The position numbers and the translations under genes are program-made. The notes under the pieces are model-generated. The model was not told the DNA's origin. It did not search any database and was given only the letters and a program-made list of their open reading frames with translations. Of a DNA stretch of 35,000 bases, positions 18,781-30,425 are shown one piece after another; positions within the stretch are counted from its first letter, which is position 1, and each line of letters begins with the position of its first letter. Origin of the DNA: Cryptomeria japonica (lineage: Eukaryota > Streptophyta > Pinopsida > Cupressales > Cupressaceae); NCBI RefSeq assembly GCF_030272615.1, contig NC_081413.1, positions 164,643,080 to 164,678,079 of the forward strand. The letters are read 5' to 3'.

Positions 18781-20962
18781 GATGTGTCCTTTGATGACTA
18801 GCAACATGACTCCTACCAGTTAAAGTTGTTGTCATTAAGGTTAGAGAAGACAGACAGAAACTATGCTGCTACAAGTTAGTAAGGTAGACAAAGGGGATGT
18901 CCGTCGGGTTATGTGCTTGATTGAAGACATGTTTGCTCAATTTCAGTAAAGTCATGTTTAGTGCATTGATCCATGTACTCCCATCGGTAAGTAGTCATAC
19001 TGAGCTTATCTCATAACATGCATGGAATGCATCATAACCCTCTGAGATAAGACAGTTAGAGAAATTGAAGGCAGGTGATTGAAGGCTTATACCGGATGAC
19101 CATAGTGGAACATGAGGATGCCTCAAGTGCATGAAATCAGAGATATGCACCGGTTTAGCAAGTGAAAGCATGATGAGCTATCAAGACAAAAGAGAAAGAA
19201 TCGGTTGTGATGAGTTTGCCACTTTGGCAAACCGGTTGAGATGAGGTATGAGCTGATGAAGGAGAAGGAAATATTGAGCAGCTGCAAAGATGGAGTTATC
19301 AGGTTGCTAATATCAACAGAGATCCCTGTTGATGTTTGAGGTTTGAGATTATTTTGCAACCGGTATGATAGGAGGTGTGCATTAGAGACTGTTGACATGT
19401 CAATGCCAACTGACAAGCGAGCAAAGAGGCAAAGTGGAAAGCTCTCAGTAGATGAAGATATGCATGGTGACTCACTTTGAATATCTGTTGTGGATCGACA
19501 TGTTTGATGGTCGAGCTGATGTGATCCCACCGACTGAACAAAAGAATGCATGTCATGAAAGTCAATTGGCTAGTGTATATCGGTAAGGTAAGATGAAACG
19601 GTAAGTATAGACGGAACACTAGTTGTGTGTTTAGTCGGTGACTAAGCTTGAACCAACATGATCAGATGAGTCGGATGTCGACAATGATGACATGTAGGAC
19701 ACAGGTGGCGTATGTGCAGTGGAGGATAAACGGTGCGTCGGTGAGGTAGTTGGTGATTGGTCGACATTAATGTCGATTGTGTAAATCATGGGTGGAGAGC
19801 AGATGTTTGCGGCTCAAGACAGATCATAGGACAAAGATCTGATTCATTGGCATTATGATCGATGCAAAGTGTCCAAGTGCATATTGGAATTGGTGAAGAC
19901 AACCGAGAGTTCATTTATTGTGATTGACAGATGCAGGGTCAGTGATTAGTTTGCAGGTTGCTAAGTATAGCAAACGTGCACATGGAGGATGAGAAGATGA
20001 CATGTTATTTGATTTGTTGCAGGTTGTCAATCCCCAAGCAAGATCAGATATGATTTGATACGGTTCACGGTCGGTGGAAGAAACCCTAGCGCGCCAAGGT
20101 TTGAATGTCTGTTTTGGCTGGAACACAAAGGGGTAAATGTGTAGATCGAAGACTAAATCTCTTGCTGCTGTAGGAGAGAGTGGAGCTGGCGAAGTGAGTG
20201 CAAGCGGAGAGTCAATCAGTTTGAGAGTTTATTGCTAAACATTGAAGCGACTAAGAGAGTTGAAGAAGGAAACAGTAAGAAGAGTTTACCCGATAGATTG
20301 TCAATGAGCTTGATAGTAGTGTGAATTGGTAGTGGTTGAACCGGTAAGAAGGTAGCAACAATGAGCAAAGGTGAATAAAGTACCGGTGGTGACAAGTAGC
20401 AGTAGGTCAGAGTGATAAGAGAACCAACAAAGAATGGAAGCAACAAGTTTGAGAAGAGCTGAACTGATAAGGTTGCAACAGAGAGGAAAGACGAGCATAG
20501 AACCGGTAGAGTAGAGGCAAAGAGACGAAAAGAGGTTCATCCGGTAAAACAGAGAACATAGTAGGGTTGAACCGGAAGAGAGATTACAGAGGTTACAAAA
20601 CTCATTTGTAACCGGGCTATTATTATTGTATTGTTTACAGTCATTGTAATCAGCGAGTTGGAGCTCAGTCCAGGGGTTGGTGCTCTAAACTTTGTATTTG
20701 TGTTTATTGTGAGGTTGGATTGGAGCAGTAGACTCCAACAACATTTCTCACCGAGGTTTTTCCCATTTTGGGTTTTCCTCGTATATCTGGTGTTATGTGA
20801 TGTGCCCTTTGTGTGTTCTTGCATTTTGGTCTTCTCCTTATCTCACTAGTATGTCATCCTGGTCTTTGATATGTAAACCAATACTCACAATTAGTATTAA
20901 AAGGGTTAAGATTGGAAAGCACTGATTTACCCCCCCCTCTCAGTGACATCTTGTGTTCTACA
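18781..20962 (+). repeat. Outer element 5' LTR, right piece
   Basis: This continues the LTR after the Copia insertion and aligns with about 25295-27509. It ends TGTGTTCTACA. With the left piece the LTR is about 2,472 bases, against 2,504 for the 3' LTR. The TATA-like site of the 3' copy is changed here (GGGTAAATG near 20133). Minus-strand open frames across it are chance. Confidence 0.9.
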
Positions 20963-20964
20963 AT

Positions 20965-20976
20965 TGGTATTAGAGC
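20965..20976 (+). other. Outer element primer-binding site
   Basis: TGGTATTAGAGC begins two bases after the LTR end and differs by one transition from the initiator Met-tRNA complement TGGTATCAGAGC. Confidence 0.85.
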
Positions 20977-21399
20977 CCTAGGTTCCCGGTTAGATAAGCT
21001 TTCTCCAACTTGGGTAGATTTTGGTTTTGAGAACACAATGGTTAATTTTGAGTCAATTCCCACTCCCATGTTTAATGGGTCAAACTATTTTATATGAAGT
21101 TGTAGAATGAAAGTCTACCTGTCCTCTTTAGGCTTTGATATTTGGATGCCAGTTGTTAATGGTCTCTCTAGTCTAGTCAGTCCTCCCACCGGTCTTGATG
21201 CAGAAAGAAGATATGAATGCAATACTGAAGCAATGAAGGCTATATTGAGTGGGATCTTAGATGATGTTTTTGTTAATGCATGGTAGCTTATGCAAGATAA
21301 GATCTTCCTAACCTTCCTTGTTCTGTTATTTATCTACATGCTTCATGTTTGATTTATATTGCATATGATTATCGGATTGTACAAACATTGCTTATCATT

Positions 21400-21479
21400 A
21401 TGCTATCGGGCTAACAACCCGATAGCATATTAATGTCAATTGACATTAATATGCTATCGGGGTATTAACCCAATAGCAT
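21400..21479. repeat. Nested palindromes, including a perfect 44-bp palindrome
   Basis: ATGCTATCGGG (21400-21410), loop of 7, CCCGATAGCAT (21418-21428), a perfect 22-bp palindrome (21429-21450, centre CAATTG), ATGCTATCGGG again (21451-21461), loop of 7, CCCAATAGCAT (21469-21479). Positions 21418-21461 form one uninterrupted 44-bp palindrome. Confidence 0.95.
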
Positions 21480-21808
21480 ATTAAATGCTATAAGTTATCG
21501 GGTTAAATTTGCCGATACATACTTGCTATCGGATGCATAAACATTGACACCGATTCACATATGTTATCGAGCTTAATTATATCGAGCATATTTGTTATCG
21601 GGTTTAATGAATAGACCGCTTCATTTGGCATTAACATTGGTTAACAAATGCACTGGTTGGATTATATTCATCGTGCACTTTGAATCATCGGTGTTTATAT
21701 GAACCGATTCATTAAATTGATCAGTCATTATATTATGATATTACAATATGCTATCGGGGGTTTTTGAACCGATAATCAACATTGTGTTAATGGTATAATT
21801 GTAAAGGC

Positions 21809-21877
21809 ACCGATCAATGGGTGCATTGATCGGTCATGCCTAAAAGGCATGACCGGTCAATACACCAATTGACCGGT
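21809..21877. repeat. Three overlapping hairpins
   Basis: ACCGATCAAT / ATTGATCGGT (arms 21809-21818 and 21825-21834, perfect). TTGATCGGTCATGCC / GGCATGACCGGTCAA (21826-21840 and 21846-21860, one mismatch). ACCGGTCAAT / ATTGACCGGT (21852-21861 and 21868-21877, perfect). Alternative pairings compete. Confidence 0.95.
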
Positions 21878-23890
21878 TGCCTAAATAATATATATGCCAA
21901 TTGAATTCATTTGGAGAAGACATAGAAAATATTAAATGATCTCTCTCCTTCAGACTTGCAGATAAAAATCAGAATTATTAGACATTGACATAATTCCTCA
22001 TATCCATATATAGCATTCATAGTTCATAACTTGTTCTTTAATTAAAATTGAAATAACTTTACAGTTTCTTCATAGGTGGACAAATGCAAATCGACAAAGA
22101 GTTTGTGGGATAGGTTGAAGAAGCTATATGGAAATGAACCTAGCACTGCAGAATCGGTTTGTGGAAGCAAGAAGATCAATAGAACAAACACGTGCAGATG
22201 ATGAAGATAGATCAGCCAGCTACTGCAACAATGATGAAGAGGACACCCATCTCTTCATGGATCAAGAGACAGAATGTGAAATGCACACATCGAAAGATGA
22301 TAACTCAAATCAATCCTATCGGCAAGATTTTTTTGGCAGTGATGAAGAAGAAGATGAAGCTGAAGTTGATCTTGAAGGAGAACTTGTAAGTGCACTCGAG
22401 GAGCTTAGTAGAGTAAGAAAATAATACAAGTTCAAGAATGCTGCTGTTGTGGAACAAAACCGATTGATTGAAAGTCTTCAAGAGTCAAAGTCAACCATTT
22501 CAATTTTTGAAAGCACAAGTGGATGATGCAAAAAGGGTGAGTGTAGAATCATAATCAGATTTGCATAACAAGGAGTGCAAGTGCAAAGATTTACAATCAA
22601 AGCTAGAGGCCAAAGACAGAGTATCAACAACTAAAAGATGAAATAGAGAATCTTAGAAAAGACCTTGATAAGTGTCAAGATGAGCTCAAGGTGGGGATTC
22701 GGTTTGATATCAGCTTTGAAGCCTTGGACAAAATGTTGAAGAAACAAAAACACTCCAAGGATACCAGATGATTAGGTCTTGCTACTGGTGAATGCTCCAC
22801 AAGCATGGATGTCTTCAATAAAGACATTCAGTTTGTCTCCTCAAGTGGAGATAACAAGGGACAAACCTTCACAGTTAGAAATGCTCCTAGGAAGAAGGTT
22901 GATGTAATTACAACCAGTGAAGACATGAGGATGAAGATCGATGCTACAAGGAGAAGCAATGCTGATCCAAAAGGAAAAGGAAAGTTGAGAGAAGATAGCT
23001 TCACCGAAAGTAAGAACTTGAGAGAACAACTTAGAAGACTTCCAACCGATATAAGACAAAGAGATGCTGCTGTCCATAAGTCAAGACAAGTGTGGAAGAA
23101 GAAGGGATCAAATGGAAGAACTGTAGAGAGTGGACAATCGAAGATCCATTCTCGGAGAAGCAGAAATGGAGAAGCCAAGCCGGTAAGATCTCCTCATGCA
23201 TGGCAGAATAAGTTTGTAATTTATAAGCCCCCTTTCTCAGGTTATTGCTTTTCATGCAATGATTATGGTTATAGGGCAAATGAATGTAGAAAAGTGTCTA
23301 GAAATAGGAATGTAGTCTGTCAAAGATGTAATGCATATGACCATAGTATGTCAAATTGTAGAAACATGCATAGATCTGGTCCTATGCATGATAGGAAGAG
23401 TCCATTTGCTGCTCCAAGAAATGTAAATTATGTATGTTATAACTACAATGGATTTGGCCATAGAAGTCATGAATGCAGGAAGAAGAGATTCAAGTCACAT
23501 GACAACTGGTGTAGCAACTATGGTTAGCATGAAAGAGATGACAAAATGTATAGGAGTCAAAGACTTGCATGGAACCAAAGGAGAAGTGTCCCTGTAGGAT
23601 CAAGAAATCCACCAGTTCCGGTAGTTGGCTACAACAACATGATCAAAGGAAGAAGATCAAATTGGTTTGATAGAAGGTCCTCCAATCATTTGGCTGGCAT
23701 GAGCATAGTCTGCTACTACAACAATGCTTGTGGAGCAAGAACCAATCAAAAAAAGGAAGTCAATGCTGCTCCTAAGACTGCAAATGAGAAAAGGAGAGAG
23801 ACCAAGAAGGTATGGAGGAAGAAGGAAGATAATATAACCATGGGCAGACATTGTGCATCCAATGCACATATGATATCTCCTAAGGCTTAA

Positions 23891-24992
23891 CAGAGATTCA
23901 TGACTCAGGGGGAATTACGTATTGACCACATCATTCACCCCCATAGTGAAAAGGACATATTCAAGAACTGGTTGCTGACCGGTACAAAGAAGAAGATGAG
24001 ATGACAATATGTGTAGTTGTTGTCTTGGCCACACATCTACATGAGAGATGGATTATTGCTGCATGTGTCAATGTATGGTTCAAATTGAATTTGGGATCAG
24101 AGGCACTTGACACAAGAAGACAGAGGCTGATGGATAAATTGTCCCGGTGGATATATTGGACCTGTAGAGTAAACCGATATGTACAATGTGATACCGGTAC
24201 AGATGTTAACCGAAATTGCAAAATAAGTGAGTCAATATATTTTGGTAACATTGTAGTGGCTCCTGTGGCTTGGACAAAGGAAATTATGCCTTGGGCAATA
24301 TTGGAGAAGCATTGCGTGACAATAAGTTGACTCGGTAGTTGAGCTTATATGCATGCTTCATTGTGTCTTAATTGGTTTGATAATTGACATGATAGTGATG
24401 TGGTTTGGCATTGTGGTCATATAAGATCATGTCACAAGGTGTGTTGGATATCATGGAGCTGAAAAATCATCTGTAGATCATGTATGCTCAACTCTACCGT
24501 TACAAGGTGCATATTGGAGCCCCGGTTTAGGATTAGACAAACAAATAAGACGTGAGATCTATGGTTTAGGGGGAGTTCACAGTTCACATGCCTTGATTTT
24601 TTTAACCATATGCTTGATGAAAAAGGTAGAGTTACTTGCACAGGGGGAGAACATACATTTGGTATCAGAGAAATATACAAGTGATATTAAATTGGTATTA
24701 GTGCCTCCATAAAAAATTAGTATTAGATGGAGAAGATGCAATCTAACCAGTAGGTAAGTAAAATTCACTGACACATTTTCAACAATTGGTATCAGATTGG
24801 TATATACAATTGGTGTTAGATGGTGTCTAAGCCCTCTATCTCAAGTGTTGTTGGATAAGAGGATGTAGGGTATATTGGTCAAAGGGGGAGAAGCCATCGG
24901 TAAAAAGTTCTGTCAGTACCCTTTGCCATTGTTGTCAAAGGGGGAGAGAATACCAGTAGTATACCGGATACTACATGTGTTGAGATCAATGC
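23891..24992 (+). other. Outer element non-coding 3' region, no pol
   Basis: After gag there is no protease, integrase, RT or RNase H motif in any frame I read. The region holds a series of purine runs like polypurine tracts (AGGGGGAG near 24568, AGGGGGAGA near 24642, AAAGGGGGAGAAG near 24881, AAAGGGGGAGAGAA near 24937), spaced 55-240 bases apart. Confidence 0.7.
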
Positions 24993-25005
24993 CAAAAGGG
25001 GAGAT
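24993..25005 (+). other. Outer element polypurine tract
   Basis: CAAAAGGGGAGAT directly precedes the TGTTGGC start of the 3' LTR. Confidence 0.85.
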
Positions 25006-27509
25006 TGTTGGCATTGTGTTGTCATTGATGTCAACCGATAATGGTGTCATTGATGTCAACCGATATAGCTTGTCACCGGTAAGAATTGGATGTCAATTAG
25101 TCATTGGAGTCACTATTATACAAGTTAGTGTTGGAGACATAAGTTGGTGTTAACCGATGAGTAGGCATTGGAGACAGTTGGCCTTATGTCAATGCCAACC
25201 GGTGAGTGCTGTGTTGATAGTGTATGGTTGCCAACCGGCAAGCATGTGACTGGTAAGAAAGCATGGTTGAACAAATGAGAATGTGCAGTGCAATCGGTAT
25301 GCCGTTTGATGACTAGTAGCAGGACTCCCACTGGTTAAAGATGTTGTCATCAAGTGAAGAGAAGACTAATAGAAACTATGTTGCTGCAAGTTAGTAAGGT
25401 AGACAAAGGGGATGTCTACCAGGTTATGTGCCTGATTGAAGACATGTCTGCTCATTGTTAGTAAAGTCATGTTTAGTGCATTGGTCCATCTACTCCCACT
25501 GGTAAGTAGTCATATTGAGCTTATCTCACAACATGCATAGAATGCATCATAACCCTCTGAGATAAGACAATCAAAGAAGTTGAAGGCAGGTGATTGAAGG
25601 TTTATACTGGATGACCATAGTGGAACATGAGGATGCCTTAGATTCGATGCACCAGTTCAGCAAGTGAAAGCATGATGAGCTACCGGGACAAAAGAGGAAG
25701 AATCAATTGTGATTAAACCGGTTGAGATGAGGTATGGGCTGATGAAGGAGAAGGAAAGATTGAACAACTGCAGACATGGAGTTACCAGGTTGCTGATATG
25801 AACAAAGATGCTTGTTGATGTTTTAGGTCTGAGATTATCTTGCAACCGATATGATAGGTGTAAATTAGAGACTGTTGACATGTCAATGTCAACCGACAAG
25901 CGAGCAAAGAGGCAAAGTGGAAAGCTCTCATTAGATGAAGATATGCATGGTGACTCACTTTGAATATCTGCTGTGGATCAACATGTTTGATGATCGAGTT
26001 GATGTGATCCCACCAACAAAATAGGAGACTGCATGTCATGAAGGTTAACTGGCCAGTGTATACCGATAAGGTAAGATGAATCAATAAGTATAGAGGGAAC
26101 ACCGGTTGTGTGTTTAGTCAGTGACTAAGCTTGAACCAACATGATCAGATGAGTCAGATGCTGACAATTATGACACGTAGGACACGTGGCATTCACGCAG
26201 TGGAGGATAAATGGTGCGTTGGTGAGGTAGTTGGTGATTAGTAGACATTAATGTCGATTGTGTAAATCACGGGTGGAGAGCAGATGTTTGTGGCTCAAGA
26301 CAGATCAGAGGACATAGATCTGATTCATTGGCATCATGATCAATGCAAAGTGTCCAAGTGTAGATTGGATTTGGTGAAGACAACTGAGAGTTCATTTATT
26401 GTGATTGACAGATGCAGGGTCGGTGATTAGTTTGCAGGTTGCTATGTATAACAAATGTGCACAGGAAGGATCAAAAGATGGCGTATTATTTGATTTTCTG
26501 GAGGTTGTCAATCCCCAAGCAAGATTAAATATGATTTGATACGGTTCACAGTGGGTGGAAGAAACTCTAGCGTGCCAAGGTTTGAATGTCCGTTTTGGCG
26601 GAAATGCAGAGGTATAAATGTGCAGATCGAAGACCAGATTTGTTGTTGCTGTAGGAGAGAGTGAAGCTAGCGAAGTGAGTGTAAGTAGAGAGTCAATTAG
26701 TTTGAGAATTTATTGCTAAACATTGAAGCGACTGAGAGAGTTGAAGAAGGAACCGATAAGAAGAGTTTAACCGGCAAGGTTAACCGGTAGACTGTCAATG
26801 AGCTTGACAGTAGTGTGAACTGGCATTGGTTGAACCGGTAAGAGGGCAGCAATAGTGAGCAAAGGTGATTAGAGTATCGGTGGTGACAAGTAGCAGCAGG
26901 TCTAAGTGATAAGAGAACTGACAAAGAATAGAAGCAACAAGTTTGAGAAGAGATGAACCGATAAGGTTGCAGCAGAGAGGAAATAAGAGCAGAGAATTGG
27001 TAGAGAAGAGGCAAAGAGAAGAAAAGAGGTTCATCTGGTAAAGTAGACAATATAATAGGGTTGAACTGGAAGAGAAGAGCTGAACCATAAGAGAGATTGC
27101 AAAGGTTACAAAACTCATTTGTAACCGGGATATTACTATTGTATAGTTTACAATCATTGTAATCACTGAGTTGGAGCTCGATGCAGGGGTTGGTGCCCTA
27201 AATCAGGGGTTAGTGCTCCTTGAGTTGGTTCCCTAAAATTTGTATTTGTGTTTATAGTGAGGCTGGATTGAAGCAGTAGACTCCAATAACATTTCTCTTC
27301 GAGGTTTTTCCCATGTTGGGTTTTCCTCGTATATTCGGTGTTATGTGATGTGCCCTTTGCTTGTGCTTGCATTTTGGTCTTCTCCTTATCTCACCGGTAT
27401 GTCCTCTTGGTCTTTGGTATGTTAACCCGTACTCACATTTAGGATTAAAAGGGTTAAGATTGGAAACCACTGTTCACCCACCCCTCTCAGTGGCATTTTG
27501 TGTTCTACA
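25006..27509 (+). repeat. Outer element 3' LTR
   Basis: 2,504 bases, TGTTGGCATT...TTCTACA. It carries a TATAAAT box at 26613-26619 in GAGGTATAAATGTGCAGATC context, matched in the inverted LTR at the right edge. Like its partner it is rich in ACCGGT and variants. Confidence 0.92.
26613..26619 (+). promoter_or_regulatory. TATA box of the outer LTR
   Basis: TATAAAT about 1.6 kb into the LTR. The same word occurs on the minus strand at 33276-33282 in the third LTR, and it is lost in the 5' LTR. Confidence 0.5.
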
Positions 27510-27514
27510 CTTAT
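27510..27514. repeat. Target-site duplication (right) of the outer retrotransposon
   Basis: CTTAT, identical to 12332-12336. Confidence 0.9.
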
Positions 27515-30125
27515 TTGTTGTATTCAGATTGTTGTGGTTCATCTTTTGAATCTGCTTGCTATTTTGATACTAAGAAGATTAAAGCCTGCATTGAAAATTC
27601 TTTCTATATATTGTTATCTTGTTATTTTTATTGAGTGAACAATAAGGCATGCATTCTTGGATGGGTACTGTATAAGTTTGATTAAATTCCTTATATAGTG
27701 ATTGTCATAATAAGAGAAATAAGTGTAGGAAGGTCGGTAGTGGATTGTTGTGTAGGACTGTCTAGGAGGGAGACAAAGAAAAGGGGTTCCATAAGACTCT
27801 GTGCCCAATTAAGAGGAAGACACTGGTCAATATTGCATATTCAGCGTTGCATTCTATTAAATCTTAATAAGATATTTCATTTCAATTTCATAAAGTAGGA
27901 AGTAAGATCTTATTTCAGTTTCCGTTTTACAAAGTAGGAGCAAAAGATAAGCTCAAGATCATTTGAGAGTGATCACTGATAGAAACATTGTAACATAATC
28001 TGTTTAAGTATCACCAACCATAGCATAAGTAGGGAAGAGCTAGTGATAAGGTATACCCGCCTTGGCTTGATAGGGTCAGAAGTGAAGGAAATTAAGATCA
28101 AATTGATCATTCCACTAGTTGGCCAAAATCAGTTGCTGATCCTAATAATAGAAATCGACATACTCTTAGGGATCATCAAATCAGTGATTTTGAACTCCAA
28201 CACTCTCCCCTACACATATCTTACCTAAAGTTCTAAAGTTCGAAGCTGTTCAAGTTGTGGGAAGTGAACTAATAGATAATTGCCATTTGTAGATATTTAC
28301 AATTCTATTCAAACCAACAAAGTTTTAAAGCGCACAACAAAATACTCAATGTGTCCATTGGCATTGCAATTTTAAATTAATTTGTTTAGATACAAGAGAA
28401 ATAGTTGACAAAATGTTGCTTGGAAATGAAATTAATCAGTAAAATAAACAGATGTAAAATGTTTCTTGAAAATGAAATTAATTAGTAACTCGCGAGGCAT
28501 GTATTGAAAAGAGTTTCAAAATCACAATTGCAAGTTGTTCGTTTACATTTATCATAAGTCTCTATAGATTCTTTCCAAGACATTTTTGGTTCAATTGTAA
28601 TACTCTTATTACAAGCTATTAATTTACACTTGAAATAGTTTGCTCTTCTGCACCATTTCTCTAACTTTGACTATCTCAAGATTTAGATTTGAGTTTCAAG
28701 CAATTTCATTTTCTCCAGCCAAACGATGAGTTTGGATATACCTTAGAAATATTTATTGCTTTTACAAAATAGTCGTATGGTTTGTAAACAGGCACAAGTA
28801 CTTAATTGCAATTTTTTAAAATATGTATTGTTAAGCACTTCATATTATGTGTGTAAAAAGATAATATTAGAAATTTTAAAGAAATGGAAGATGTCACACC
28901 AAAGTCCAATAGGTTTAGCTTGAACCCTCAAAATAAAGACAATATGATGAGCTTATTTCCTTTATTAATATTTAAATATAAGATAAATAATTATTTATTA
29001 ATATATTTACATTATCACACAAAGTTATATTTAATTCTAACTAATGTTATGTAAATGTGTAATAATACTTGTAAGAACATCTTAAGGAATATTTAAATAA
29101 TACGAGCTAAATTATGCTTATCAATATTTTCCACCTACATCAAAAATGAATATTGCTTTTATTCTTGGGATTTAAAATCCTCTTTTCATTTTGTTTTTTA
29201 ATTTTTAATCTAGAAGAAAAATATAAATTATTCACTTTTTGGATACATTTTTATCTCATAATAATTCCAATATTATTCATTTTTTCTTGTGGGTAAATAG
29301 TTGTATAACAAATTTGATGGTACGAAGCATCAAGAATTATACCACTAGGATTGGAGGATGGTCATAATTATTTTCATTTTTTCCACACATCATGACTTCT
29401 AGGCTATAATGCATAGGTTAAGTGATTATACACTTAATTTTCTTCGTTGCTGAGTGTCATAAACAAGTGAGATGACCAAAGCAAGGTAATGGTATTTGCC
29501 AAAATCTAGCCCATTGGTCGTGAGGTTAAAGGTGGGTAGGAGTGATGAGACAAGTTGTGACTAGATTCATATCTAGTTCTTTTTGGAGGGACTTGGGAAG
29601 CATTTGATTGAGAATCATGATCTTGAGTAGTTTGATTGCGTCTACATCCATGTCCATGAGACAAAGTAACTACTGTTGGAGGTTGGAATCAACAATGTCT
29701 TAATAATTGCACATTGGGTGTTACTCTAGTGATTTAAAATATTTGTTAGCTTACATTTGAATATGCATAAGAACATTGGAACAAATTGTTTTTTTAATTA
29801 GAAAAATAGAATTGAGTATCAACAAAACAAATAATAAAAATAATATAATTTTATTTTTTCAAATGTTTTTGATTAAGTTAAAAACAAGTTTTTAAGGGAC
29901 GCGAAACCCTAATAGGGAGGATGTGAAACCCATAACTAAAAACATTCAGGATTATCCACAAAACAAAGTTGAACAAAGACGAGATAGATCAAATCCAAGA
30001 AAGGGGATCAAAGAAGACGAACCCCTCTAGAAAGAAAAGTTGCCTGGCAAATAAGAACATATGCATGGAAACTCTATAGGCAGTTCAAACAATATGTACC
30101 CCCAACCAGGAGCAACCAACCAACA
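27515..30125. other. AT-rich flank with no recognisable gene
   Basis: Read on both strands, no frame looks like a protein and no RNA gene was recognised. Much of 28700-29900 is long A/T-rich runs. The DNA at 27515 continues the target that was split at 12336. Apart from the small repeat at 28410-28487 nothing stands out. Confidence 0.5.
28410..28487. repeat. Short diverged duplication (~32 bp, ~46-bp offset)
   Basis: AAAATGTTGCTTGGAAATG at 28410 and AAAATGTTTCTTGAAAATG at 28456 are each followed by AAATTAAT(C/T)AGTAA. Confidence 0.8.
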
Positions 30126-30425
30126 TTAGGATTTCCCTTTCGATCCCTTCTTTTGGGATATAAGGGTCATTTCAAAAGAAGGCGAAGACTTTTTAGAATG
30201 TTTGCTTTTAATTGAAATCCAACCTTCTTCAACCTTAGTAGCCTCATCTTGCCAAACCACCGAATCCAACCTAAGAAACCCAACATCCAAGGAGAAACCA
30301 GCAGACCTTGAAAAACCAACAGGACCAGCAAAGCCAGGGCCAGGCACATCATTGGAAGACAAGACAGATAGTGAGACAACTCCAACAAAAGCAGGCAAAG
30401 GGGCAACACCAGCAGACGTACCCAC
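30126..30425 (-). pseudogene. Probable LINE ORF1 C-terminal fragment
   Basis: A 99-residue minus-strand frame has a Gly/Pro/Phe-rich part (VPGPGFAGPVGFSRSAGFSL) and ends VEEGWISIKSKHSKKSSPSFEMT...KKGSKGKS. A Gly-Trp followed by a Lys/Ser-rich basic tail is typical of plant LINE ORF1 C-termini as I remember them. The start codon at 30425 is arbitrary because the upstream sequence in the frame is not recognisable. No RNA-binding domain or ORF2 is seen nearby. Confidence 0.4.

Larger units (their letters stand above)
21302..22078. mobile_element. ~777-bp hairpin-rich insert within gag
   Basis: Gag reads LMQDK up to 21301 and resumes DKCKSTK at 22079. The repeated Asp-Lys codons (GATAAG and GACAAA) could be a diverged target duplication. 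The insert is AT-rich and non-coding, full of TATCGG and CCGATA, and has a TATATATG near 21889. It may be a solo LTR or a foldback-type element. Neither TG...CA ends nor terminal inverted repeats were confirmed. Confidence 0.55.
21038..23890 (+). pseudogene. gag: Gag of the outer element, multi-knuckle, broken
   Basis: The start is ATG 21038 (MVNFESIPTPMFNGSNYF). A TGA follows where a Trp is expected, then RMKVYLSSLGFDIW and AMKAILSGILDDVFV, which is a Copia gag core. It is split by an insert at about 21302-22078 and resumes DKCKSTKSLWDRLKKLYG. An acidic region (DEEEDEAEVDLEGELV) and a coiled-coil-like segment follow. From 22805 an open frame of 240 residues carries basic sequence and knuckles CFSCNDYGYRANEC (His to Tyr), CQRCNAYDHSMSNC (intact) and CYNYNGFGHRSHEC (Cys to Tyr), and two further vestiges (CSNY near 23511, CYYN near 23713). 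Several frameshifts and stops are present. Four or five knuckles is more than the single one usual in Copia gag. Confidence 0.75.
12337..27509 (+). mobile_element. Outer LTR retrotransposon, gag-only, with nested insertions
   Basis: Two LTRs of ~2.5 kb start TGTTGGCATT and end TTCTACA, and are flanked by an exact CTTAT duplication. A primer-binding site follows the 5' LTR and a polypurine tract precedes the 3' LTR. Between them only a decayed gag is recognisable; protease, integrase, RT and RNase H are absent. The gag acidic, coiled and multi-knuckle layout and the long LTRs suggest the SIRE-type Copia lineage, which is inference. Such gag-only elements with LTRs are known as TR-GAG elements and need helper pol proteins. 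The element is interrupted by a Copia element at 12627-18775 and by a ~777-bp insert at about 21302-22078. Confidence 0.85.

Noticed and set aside
19123-20540. Several minus-strand frames in the outer LTR, recurring at 25657-27372
   Set aside because: They are antisense to LTR sequence and Ser/Leu-rich. They recur only because the LTR is repeated.
21302-22078. A gag intron (ends in a pyrimidine-rich ...TTCATAG acceptor)
   Set aside because: No GT donor at the left boundary keeps the gag frame, and repeated Asp-Lys codons favour insertion.
21302-22078. Helitron (starts after A with TC)
   Set aside because: No CTRR end with a preceding hairpin at the right boundary.
22828-23279. Minus-strand frames opposite gag
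   Set aside because: Shadow frames of the gag coding strand.
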